NCBI GenBank assembly: GCA_009746045.1
Contig: RPFO01000154.1
Span: 221,187-285,186, forward strand
Length of the DNA: 64,000 nt
Origin: Mesostigma viride
Taxonomy: Eukaryota > Streptophyta > Mesostigmatophyceae > Mesostigmatales > Mesostigmataceae
Direction of reading: 5' to 3'
The position numbers were made by a program, and so were the translations under genes. Positions 44,601 to 56,600 of this stretch are shown here, in pieces. Each line of letters opens with the position of its first letter. Within the stretch, counting starts at the first letter, position 1. Below the pieces are notes generated by a model. The model saw nothing but the letters and a program-made list of their open reading frames with translations. It was not told the origin of the DNA and ran no database searches.

Positions 44601-47600
44601 TACTTCACTTCTACTTGAAACCCTTGCAAAAAATTCCAGCTAGTTTGCAGGTCAGAATAAGCTTGTTTAGACACATGTGAATAGTTTAGCGAAAACACGT
44701 ATTTTTTTATGCCTAAAAAGAAATAAAATCATAGACACGTGCAATGGGGACAAATTTTATATTCAAAACCCGGCCCAGGGTTGCAATCACACAGCCCCAA
44801 ATTTCATCTCATTCTGACGACGTTTACTTACATTGAAATATGGTCATGTGCAAAAAATGACACGAAAAGCAGTTTTGAGCACACCGCTCCAAAGACACCC
44901 TTGCCCACCACAAACTGGGCCAAAACAAATGTAATTCATTCATTTAATGTATGATGAAGTTTGCCACCAAATTGCAGGTCATTCAGGTCATTCTGACCTA
45001 ATTTGCCCACGTTACATCATGTTATAGCTGCCACTGTATTCTTGGTGCAACATGGCATGAGGGACGCCATAAGCACATTCCTAAGCCCCCTGCAAATGGG
45101 GTATCGCCACGCAAAATAATTGCTGAGCTTCGCTCATTTTATATATGACGCGTGGACGGGCTCAAAGGGGACCGACCTGCCGTAGGTAGCGTAAGACTAG
45201 CGCTTGTCACGAGGGTACTGCACCGGCCGGCCCTTTTTGTGCCTAGGCTGAGTGTGGTTCCGGAGTGCAGGCCTAGGTAGCTTCTAACGTACGTCACTAG
45301 ACCCTGTTACCTGCGCCAGCCGCCAGGCGTGGCACAACTGTGATTGGCAGTCAGTACACCTTGTACCTGCGCCAGCCGGCAGGCCTGCGTGGCGCAATGT
45401 GAATGATAGTCAGTACTTAGAGTGGTGTAGGGGACGTAGGGAGGCCTCTTTTCAGCTTCGCAACTTGATCCCAGCATTTGCTGGCAAGGTCGGCTGGCCG
45501 CTATGGCGGCTGCGCTGAATGTAAGACGATGCTATCGGCCTCTCCGGGCGTGGAGAGGCCTGGAATAAAATTCTTTATGTTCGCCACCCACCGTTACAGG
45601 CCACGGTAATGGTTGTTGGGTGGGGGGCTCTACGTTTTGAGTAAAATGGTGTGATTTCCGGCGCTGGGCCCACTGACGATTCCCCTCTACCCCTGGGTGC
45701 GGCAAGCGGCTTCCTGACACTGGGGAAGCTGCGATTTTAGTCGGACAACGTCAGGGAAGGAGCCATACAGGCCAGGGCCAGCGGCTACGGTGGAAAGAAT
45801 CACAGGTGGAGGCGAATCTGCCTTAAACGTGGAGATGGCTAGCGCGGGGTGCCAGGGTAGCCCATAACTGCCAGGAGCCTGACAGCGGACCCGATCTTTC
45901 GGCCTGTGGCCAGACGGGAGTTTCGGGGAGGATGCGGGGCTGGAGCGAATCTTGGTGGGAGGAGCGCGCTCTTCATCATTGCCCAGTTTTTCAGCAAAGA
46001 ATGTTCGCCTGGCGGGGCTGAAATTCTTGCTGTTTTATCGTCTTGTTTTTATCCTGTATGATGCATTATAGGAAAAGCGATAAAGAGTTCGGTTCAGCCA
46101 GGGGGGCATATCTATGCCATAAAAAAAATTTCCTACAACAACACAAGCCCTGGTCAGGGCCTTGGCTAAGCAGTTTCCAAGCCAAGGCCTTGGTAGGGTA
46201 GAGGGCCTATCGCCACAAAGGTTTCAATGCCGGGAAATCCCAGCCTCGGGGGTGGGGCTGGTGATGGGTCCTGGGCTTGTGAGAGACGGTCCGGGGGCGT
46301 AAGGCCTAATGAGCAGCCGCTGGAAACCGCCCTCCTAACGGGGGGAACGACATGGGTGCCGCCCTGCGTCCGCCGGGAAACCGTAGCGGCCACACGGGGG
46401 CGGCAGTACAGCCGTGGCAGCGTGCAGGAGGGGGGCCATGGGCGGAAAGAAAATCGGCACCAAGGTTGGCGACAGCCTTGGTGGCCAAGAAGGAGGTGTG
46501 GGGGCAACACCTTGTGTTCGAGTATGCTGGGCCCCCAGCATGGTGCTACAATAACCAACTTGATAATGATGTGCACTGAGTTTGAAGGTGTGGTATAGGC
46601 TGTCCGTATAAAGCCTAGCACACAAAAAATGTAAAATAAATGTTTCTCTTGGTGGGAAGGAACTCCAATGGACCAAAAACAAGAAATGTATTTGCTGAGC
46701 TTCGCTCATTTTATATATGACGCGTGGACGGGCTCAAAGGGGACCGACCTGCCGTAGGTAGCGTAAGACTAGCGCTTGTCACGAGGGTACTGCACCGGCC
46801 GGCCCTTTTTGTGCCTAGGCTGAGTGTGGTTCCGGAGTGCAGGCCTAGGTAGCTTCTAACGTACGTCACTAGACCCTGTTACCTGCGCCAGCCGCCAGGC
46901 GTGGCACAACTGTGATTGGCAGTCAGTACACCTTGTACCTGCGCCAGCCGGCAGGCCTGCGTGGCGCAATGTGAATGATAGTCAGTACTTAGAGTGGTGT
47001 AGGGGACGTAGGGAGGCCTCTTTTCAGCTCCCACCCACCCACCCACGCTGCTAAGAGGGGCAACACCTTGTGTTCGAGTATGCTGGGCCCCCAGCATGGT
47101 GCTACAATAACCAACTTGATAATGATGTGCACTGAGTTTGAAGGTGTGGTATAGGCTGTCCGTATAAAGCCTAGCACACAAAAAATGTAAAATAAATGTT
47201 TCTCTTGGTGGGAAGGAACTCCAATGGACCAAAAACAAGAAATGTATATGCTAGATGCTTGAAGAAAACAACCACCAACACTTTCACCATCATGAGAAGG
47301 TATAACCACTTGCGTGCATCACTCATAGCTAACACCATGTCATGACGCAAATGGATAAAAAGGGGCATCCTTTAAGGTCATAACCACCTGATCCTTGGCA
47401 TCTAGGAAGCACAAGCGATGTTTGATAGAAGCAAAACAGGTGGGGAGGAGATAAGTAACTCACATGTGCTCACCTTACCTACAACAGCCTTTTTTTCCAG
47501 CCTTTTTTTCCAGCAGGCTGAGGAGGCATGACTGCCGTTTACGAGCTCGCCAGCTCCTTGCAACGATGATGCCGCTCCTAGGCAGCTAGGCTCCTTGACT

Positions 47601-50600
47601 ACGCAATCTAGAATGTCTACCATGTTAAACCCCCCCATAAAGTAAGCGTAGCAAAGCGTGAAACTGCCCGATAAAGTCTGGGTAGCTTTAAGAAGCATGG
47701 CATACGCAGCGTAAGGAAAACCATTGAAAGCTGGGGAAAACCTGATAGCACAACTGCAACAAGTGGCGAACAAAATAGCAACAAAAACCAGAAACGGCGC
47801 CAAAAGCTTCATGCCAGGCAGGGTTTCCTTCAAGGTTTTTGCACTCGGCCACATGTGGCGTTTTAAAGTTCCGGAACAACTCTTGACTCGGCCACCGCGT
47901 GGCCTTTAGACCAATAAAACTTGGGCCCGGCACGGCCACGTGTGGTGGGACACCCAAGGGTCCTTCGTGTAACCCGCCTTGGTGCAGCAAAGTGGTTCCC
48001 CGGCGCAGAAACGTAAGTAGAACGGCGAGGCGCTAGAGGGCCAATATTACAGCGAGTGTTGTTGTTCTTGTTAAGGCCCACGCCGCACATGGGCAGGAGA
48101 GATGTGGAAACGGCTGAGGGCCCTGAACAGCATGACATCACAGGTACTAAGCGAGGCGAGTTTATTACAGCGAGTGGGCGTAATGCGGCCCTTGCTCAGT
48201 GCCCACTGGTTGATGCGGAGTTGCCTTCAGCGCCACCTGCGTACTTACTAGGATGGTTGGTGGCGGAAGGGTGGCAGAGGAGTGTTCTGACACAACCAAT
48301 CGTGGCGTCAGCTGTAGTAGGGTCGACTCATATGGACGGCCACTCTGTGGCAAACGTAAACGAGAAAGTAGGACAGCACCGCCAAATTGTGGCATATGGA
48401 CCACATTGCCCAAGGGTGTGGCACCGCCAGAAATCACCAAATTTGGTGCTACACCGCCACAATTGGTGGCAAACGACACTAATAAAACCCCTTATGCCAG
48501 GAACATTTAGAGCACAAACAGACTGGGCGGTGCCATGCGGCAAATCAACGTACCACGGCCAGCATTACTTCCTACCCAGGTGCGCAAGAAAAGCCACCCA
48601 TCCATGGATAACCTAACCGCGGATCGCGCACGCCAGAACGATATCATTTTAGAAATGACGGGAAATGGCCGCAGATCAAAGCCGCTTAGGTTATTTTCAT
48701 GGTTGCCATTACTAAACGGTTCTTCCTGCATCAATATATAGCCCACGAATATCGAGCTCTACCGCTGCAGGCACACATTCTAAATTATTTACTGTGGCCA
48801 AATTTTCGGATGAGACCCCCGTGCAAATCTGTATCAAGAAAGCCAGAGAATTCGCAAATCATGCACAGACCTGGCTATGAAGCATCATAATATAACATCG
48901 TTTTTTACCATCGGAATAATTTTGTTTCCTGTCGCTTGCCCGATTAGCCATATTGTACCGGAACGCACGTCGCCATGGCCACCTCCGCACGGGGTGCGCA
49001 CACTTTGCACCACAACTTCACGACCCACAGGTACCGCCACTACCATCTCGAATTTTTTGGCGCGAAAAAAAGTCCCGAGTGTCCCGTCCCCTGAAAGTGG
49101 CTACCGAGCTGGCAGCGCCACAGTATCTGGCAAAGTTGATCACGGCATGTCAGGTGGTCGAAGTGGGGTCGACGGGTTGGAAGGGGCCTCCATCGGCTAT
49201 GCTGACCTTGCACGAAAGGGAAGCTGTGGCGTTCAAGTCCATATGTCCGATAGCATCTGTCGTGTCCAGTGATAGAACCCACTTAGTACATACCCCGCTG
49301 GCGTCCCCAGCGGTTCGTGGCGCGATGAGCATGGGGGAGCTTCAGCACCAGCTGGAGCAGGGCTCTTGCATCAGGGAGGGGCAGGGCGCCCCCTTCAGCA
49401 GCAACTACAAGCAGTCAGCGAGCGTTGACTTCTTCCACTGCCTCTTCCGGTGCCGCTTCCTGATCCCACCCATCACGATGCTCTGCCACTGTTGGAGGCT
49501 TGGTTCACCATTCGGAGTTGCACCTACCTACCACTGTTTCACCTCACCTTGGGGTTATCTGTGATCTGCCCACGCACGCTGGGGAGGACATCTTTGGGGA
49601 AGTATCTTATTTGGGTTCCGACTACCACAAGCTCTGCCTCCCTACTTGGATCGATGTGGTAGTACTGCGCGTGGACACTGGTGTGCTCAGATCTTGCTGG
49701 GCTGAGTGGGGCACGCAGGCAGGCGTGGCCGTGGATGTTGCGCTTGCCAATGGGGAACAAGCTGGCCCTTGCTGTGGCCCAGTATCTCCACTTGTAAGTT
49801 TTTTACAGGTGTGGCCCCAAGCCCCCGTCGGAGGCTGGTCGTGGCCTGAGCATCGACATGTCAGCGCTGACTTTGGTGGCGGATGCTGAGGAGACGGGAT
49901 GGACCATCCGCTTCGGCTGGAGGAAAACCCTGCTGCGCCACTTGCCCCATCTCCCTGTTTCGAATCTCAGCAGGATCTGGAAGGTATGCAAGCAGTTATG
50001 ATCGATGATCTCCATTACCCCCCCCCCCCACTGTACCTTGGTGGATTGGGTGAACCAGCAGCTAGATCCTTTTCAGGCTGCCTACGATGCCGTAGGGCTG
50101 GTGCAGAGACGACAAGGAGGTATGGGCGACAGCTGAACAGACTGGGGTGCAGGCGGTGGGTGTCATTCACCAACGGGATGGTTACGTGGAGCCTGTTCCT
50201 GAGTGTGTGGTGGCAGTTATCGCCGCCAATAATAGACTCTTGGATCGCGGCTTCACCTACTACCGTGAAATGAGGTCAAATCTTGGGAAGTACGCGTATA
50301 TGCACCTGCTTTGCCGCCCCATGCTCTCGGTCGGTGGTCTGAGAGGTATCGACTGCTAGCCGTCATGAACGCCTCCCTGCCTGGGTGCCGCTGGCACCTC
50401 CCTGCGGGGGCCCGCCAGGAGCTGCAGGACCTGGCACCTTTTTTGAAGGCTGTCAGGGCCCGGCCCCTTTCTAACCAGGTCATCACTACTGTAGTGATGC
50501 TAGCAGCTCCGGCGGTGGGGTGGTACACAGGGACCTGCCTGGGGCCAGCTACGCCCAGCAGGCAACTCGGCACAAAGTGCGGGGGTGGCGGACGACAGCC

Positions 50601-53600
50601 TTAACCACGGGGGAGGACTGGGGCTTTGAGCGGATGGCGGAGGGGGACTACGGCCTACTGGGCAGTGGGCACTGGCGTACCATACTGTCCTACAGATGGC
50701 GGGGGCAGCCTAAACACGTCAATGTCAAGGACGCGCTTGCTGCGACGCAGGGGGTGGAGTGGTCGTGCCAGGCCAAGGCGTGTCAGGAAACGCGCGTCGT
50801 CCGGCTCGAGGGTTCCAGCGCGGTGGTGGGGGCGTTTGTCAGAGGATGGTCTTCTTCATACCACCTCAACCAGCTGGTTCAACGCTGCTGTGCCCTGTCA
50901 CTGGCTGCTGACACGCACAGCCACTGGGTGCGGGTCGTTACTTCCCACAACCCTGCTGACCAGGCCAGCCGGCGCAGCGCCTGGGTTTCGACTTGACCAG
51001 GTGCGGTGACGTGTACCCCAACCCTGGGCCTGGGGGGCTGAGGCGCCCACGGGACTTTGCCCTTTTGTAGGGCCCTGTCAACCCTGTGTCTACGTTGCCA
51101 GCGTACCGGCGTGCGGTGGCTGTCTAGATGGCTTGAACACCTGGCCCTGTCAACCCGGCTGACGCAGAAGCCATTTTCTGTGAGTGGATGTCTGCTGTGT
51201 ACCATGCCACCATCCTGACTTCCTGATCGGGTTTGTTCCTCTACATCCTGTGAATGGGGCATGTCAAGCCGAACTCAGACAGTCAACCCCGTCCCTCTCC
51301 AGTGGGACGCCCGAGGGACCATCTCATCTCGTTGCATGGCACGCCCCAACTCACCTCCGTGGCCAACTAGCACAACTGAAGTGACTTACAGCCCTTGCAG
51401 GGAGGTAATAGACCCCAGCCACGGCGGGATGGTGCCATTCAGGAAGTTACTGCCCAGGTGTCTGGGGCGCAGGAACAAGCATGACACACGCAGGCAGGTG
51501 TAACGAAAGAGTAAGCAGAGCCAGAGAGGCAGCCCTAATGCCCGCAAGTTCATGTGGCCCCTCATCAGCCAAGAGCTATGTATCCAGAAAAACGGTGGCA
51601 ATGACAAACAGGAAGACCTCGCCTGAAGCTCCCGCCACTGCACTTGTTTTTTCGCAGTTTCCTGTGAACTGAGAATTTTACAATTGGCAAGGCAAGGATT
51701 GGCCACGTTGTCAAGATGAAGCCGGAGATCGAGAGGTCAACCATGGAATACAACCCGGCAAGCAATCAAACTGCCCAACCTGTCCAGCGTATTTCGTGTT
51801 TGCTCCACACTGATCACCACCCAGCCATGAACGTGCCGGTTAGAATCAAGCCTGGTTTTGGCAAGCCCTACCAAGCCTACTTAATTATCGGCCAGAAACA
51901 CGGCAGGCGAGTGCGATCACTAAGATCGACGCAACCCTAATAGCTCCATTTGCAATACGCGGTCCTAAGGATAAACAGGCAGTTGGTCACTCTTGTGCAT
52001 ATAAGACTCTGTAAGCCCCTCGACCTAAACATTGACATGCATACCTAAACCATGTCTGACTTTCATACCCAATGCAGTAGTGAGCTCAAGTAGTAAGCTC
52101 GAGAATCATTAGAACATCAAGTGCTCATGTAAGTCTCTCTAATGCCCAACACTTGAATCAGGAGTGTGGGAAATGCAGCCCATAATAGACTGGCACAGTT
52201 AGAAACAGACACATGCCTGTCGTGGACAATTATCCCGTAGACAGGACTTAGGAAGCCGGCCATCTCCTGCATGCAGCCACCTGGAAGTGGCTGCCACGAA
52301 GGCGGCGGGCTAATAGACTTACAACACTTGCAGCTCGGGGGCCAGAGACCCCAGCTCCGGTGGGATGACACCTCCCAGGATGTTATAGGACAGGTCCCTG
52401 TGGGAAGGGACAAGCAGTTCATCAATTATTCCGGTGTCATCAAGTCCTGAGTACGCGAAGACAGGGAGGCAGCTCAGATGCCTGCCATTTCAACGCCACC
52501 AACTGGTGCACTTGTAAACAATGGCAACAGCAAGCAGGAATACCTTCGTTTCACATCCTGCTGCCATCATCTTGGAATGAATTACAAGTTTCTTAGAGAG
52601 TGGCCGTGTTCCTGAATGAAGCCCAAGATGAAAGGTCAAGCATACAACCACTAATTTGCTGTTGTGGGTGGCTAAGTCGAGGTCATTGATGCAGCCACAT
52701 GCCTGGCACATAAGGGACTGGCACAACCAAATTGACTTACAGCTTATTCAGGTTGGCTAGAGACCCCAGCTCCCGTGGGATGATACCGCTCAGGCTGTTA
52801 AAGGAAAAGTTCCTGTGGGCAGAAACAATCAGCGCATCCCGTATGCAAGTGTCAACACGGAGTATGAGCCAGGGAGGCATATAGACCGCATGCCCAAATT
52901 GCATAGGCGATTATCGACCCAGAGCAATGCGCCTGCGATTGGTGGCAAGCACCAGAAAAGTCCTGCTGTTGCATCACCCTGGTATGAATGATCAGATTCT
53001 CAAAGGGCGGCCATGCCGTTGGGATAGAGCCCCAGATGAAAAGTCAACCAATGTGCAAAACGGTATACAGTAAAAATGCCCGGCCGACCTGCCCAAGTCC
53101 ACGTTTTCCTGACGTCAACCACCACCCAGCAAATGCGAACTGTTGACGAGGTAATGCCGCCACTGGGAAATACCAGGCCCAAAACACAACCAGCTGGCAC
53201 AAACAAGCTGACTTACATCTGCTTCAGGGAGGCTAGAGACCCCAGCTTCGGTGGGATGACACCGCTCAGGTTGTTATCGGACAGCACCCTGTGGCCAGGG
53301 ACAAGCAGCACATCATGTATGCAAGTGTCAACAAGGAGTACGTAGGGCCAGGGAGGCAGCTCGAAAGCCCCAAAGTTCAGATTGGCCCATATGAACCGTT
53401 GACAGCGATGCCCTTGCGATTGGTGGCGAGTACAAGAAACGTCCTGCTATTATCCTGGTAAGCATGATGAGATTATCAAAGAGTGGCCGTGCCGTTGTAA
53501 TAGAGCCCCGTATGAAACGTCAGCCATGCAAAACGGTATGCAGTGAAAGTGGCCCCGGCCTACCAGCCCTATTCCACATTTTCCTGATGTCAACCACCAC

Positions 53601-56600
53601 CCAGCAATTGTGGGCTGTTGATGAGGTAATGCACACTGGGAAATGCCAGGCCCAAAAACCTACCAGCTCAGTGGCGCAAAAAAGTCTGTACAGAAGACAA
53701 AGACACCATGCAGGCCAGATGGGATAATGCCAGCTAGCTTGTTAGATCGCAGGCGCATGAGGTCAACAAAATTCGGGGAAACAAGAAGCTACTGTCGGGG
53801 CTTTGCAAAATCGCGGTTCTGTGAACATAGTTACTTAAAGGTGAGATGGAAGGGTAGCCGCTATACCTAGCTAGGTTAGAGGGTTCGCGTGACATGCCTT
53901 TCGAGTCCGGTGCGGATTTTGATCCGGATCGGCAGAGGCAAAAGATTTGGCCAGTTTTCTGGCCAGGTGGCGCGAGCTATACCTCGCGATGCAATCTTTA
54001 TCCTGTACAGGTTTCTTAGTTAATGATGAATCAGTATTTTAGATCTGAGACTAGTCTCTCTCATGCCATATGTGCCTTCAGTTAAGAGCCCGGCAATCTT
54101 ACGTAAGCCGCCGAGGTAAAAGAGACACCAATTTATGTCATCTGTTCAGTCAGGTTGTTCTGACCAAAATCGCGTGGCGAAAAAAATGCCATCTGGTGCG
54201 AGGCCGTGTGAAATGCGAATAAGACAAAACCAAACCCACCTAGATAGCTAAGGTCAGCCTCTTTTCTCTTCCTGCCCACTTTCTGAGCTATTTGCTTATT
54301 TTATATTCATGTTGCGGCGGGCCCACAGGGGGCCGATCTGCCGCCTGTAGTGTAGCTCTACTGTACGTCACCTACACCATGTGAGGTGCTTGTGTTACAT
54401 AGGACTAGAGTAGAAGGAGACCGGCGTTGCGCCCAGTGTGTTCACTTGTCTGTGCTGTATCACTGTGGTCCCAAGCCCCCGTCGGAGGCTAGTCGTGGCC
54501 TGAGCATCGAAATGTCAATGGATGAGACTGGATGGACAATCAGACTGCGGCTGGAAGAGGAACCTGCTGCACCGCTGGCACCTCCTGCAGTTAGGTTAAT
54601 ATTGTGCGGAAATTTTGCCACTCGGCTTCTAAGGTTCCGGACAGTATTACCAGCGATAACCACTCGCTGGTCAACCAAATTTATCTTGGCAGGATCTTCA
54701 AGGTATGCATGCCGTAACGCTCGCCGACCTCCAGCCCACCCATTGGACTTCGGTGAATGGGTGAATCAGCAGCACGAGCAAGCTCAGGCTGCCTATGCCG
54801 CCGTAGGGCTCAAGCAGGAAGCTGGGAAGGTGGTATGGGTGACAGCAGAACAGTCTGGGGTGTGTGTTGTTCACCAGCGGGATGATGATGTGGAGCCTGT
54901 TCCGGACGGTGCGGTGGCGGTCATCGCTGCTACTACTAGAATCCTAAATCGCGGCTTCACCTACTCCTGTGAAGTGAGTTTGAGTGCTTGGGAAGTGGGT
55001 GTGGATGCAACTGCTTTGCCGCCCCATGCTGTTGGTGCGGTCTAAGATGTATCGGTTGCTAACAGCCATGCGCACGTCCCTGCCTGCTCGGCATTGGATC
55101 CTCCAGCTGTGGGGGCCCGGGCCCCGGGATGAGTTGCAGGCGGCGATCGGCCTGGCACCCTTTCTGAAGGCTGTCAGGGCCCGGCCCCTTTACAACCTGG
55201 TTGTTGCCAGCGATGCCAGCTGCCAGCTCCGGCGCTGACATGCTACACAGGGACTTTCCTGGGGCCGACTGAGCCCAGCTGGCAGCCTCGGCGCGAAGCG
55301 CAAGGGTGGCAAACGACAGCCTTTCGCTGCGGACCACTGGGATTAGGAGCGGATGGAGGTGGGGTACTGTAGCCTGCTGGGACGTGGCCACTGGCGTACG
55401 GCACTGTATGTCCTAATAGGTGACGGGGGCAGCCTAGACACATCAATGTAAAAGAGGCAATTGCGGAAATGGAAGGGGTCGAGTGGGCGTGCCGGGCCAA
55501 GGCGTGTCAGGGCAAGCACGTCGTCCGACTCATGGACTCAAGCGCTGCAGTGGTGGGGCGTTTGTCAGAGGGCAGTTGTCTTCATACCACCTCAAGCAGA
55601 TGGTCCGGCGCCACTGCGCCCTGTCACTGGCTGCTGACACACACAGCTACTGGGTGTGGGTCGCTACTACGCACCCACAACCCTGCTGACCAGGCCAGCC
55701 GGCGCGGTGCCTGGCTACCCAACTTGACCAGGTCCGTGACAAGCACCCCAACCCTGGGCCTGAGAAGTCGCGGCGCTCGCGGGACTTTGCACTTTTGGAG
55801 GGCACGGTGGACCCTGTTTGTAATTTGCCAGTACTTTTGTACCGGCGCACGGTGGCTGCTGTACATGGCGTGTGCGCTGCCTGGCCCTGTCGATCCCGCT
55901 GGCACAGAAGCCATCTTCTGTGAATGGATTTCTGCTGTCTACCGTGCCCGGGGTGGCCGCGGTCCCACCTTATGCCAGCACGCCAAGGCCTGCCTGCACC
56001 AGTACTACCCTGATGCTGTTCTCCACCGGGTAGTAGCGGACCGCCTGCTTGCAGGATGGCAGCGGCTTGTTCCGGATGTCAGCCCCCCGCCTATGCCCTG
56101 GAGCCTTTGCTATTTCACTGCATGCCCTGTTGCTACTTTCACATATCGACAGGTGCACTTGAGTGCGTTGATCATTATCATGCTTTCCACCAGCACTTGA
56201 GCATTAGCAGGGCGCTCGGGCTGTGGGTTCGGGATGTGGCCCATCCTGGCCACCCCATCCTCGAGCCAGGGCCCAATGACGGTGCCCTTGTGCTCTAGGC
56301 AACCCCCAAGACTGCGCAGGGGCGGCACAGCATGTAATCGTCTGGGACCCCATTTCTTTGTGGCTCCTCACGACGCTTGACGGCACACCAGAACCCTGCT
56401 GCACTTCTTCTTCCGGGTTGGATTTATAGCCATGCTAGGCAGTGTGGGAGGCAGTGCAGGCCCACATGGGCATCCCGGGGATGTTTTCTTTTGACAGCCT
56501 CCGCCAGTTTGCTTAGTTAGGGATCATCAACCAAGAGCGATGCGATTGTGACTTGTGGCGAGCACAAGAAAAGCCCTGCTGCTGCATTACTCTGGTTCGA

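Larger units (their letters stand above)
45120..47247 (+). mobile_element. non-autonomous element with split direct repeats
   Basis: Ends arranged as A1 (45120-45457), a 1.04 kb interior, B1 (46501-46691), A2 (46692-47029), a C-rich spacer (47030-47056) and B2 (47057-47247). This is the same order as the full YR retrotransposon at 7.6-13.1 kb, but with different sequences and no RT or recombinase. The A and B pairs look identical, so the copy is young. The start of A (TGCTGAGCTTCGCTCATTTT) resembles the left end of the decayed YR element at 54.3 kb, which is its likely autonomous relative. No target duplication is visible, as expected for YR integration. Confidence 0.88.

Noticed and set aside
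49795-49812. A 15-bp GTAAG…ACAG mini-intron in YR copy 2
   Set aside because: Alignment with the full element shows these bases correspond to ordinary codons (A-V-L-Y-R becomes stop-V-F-Y-R); it is a point mutation, not an intron.
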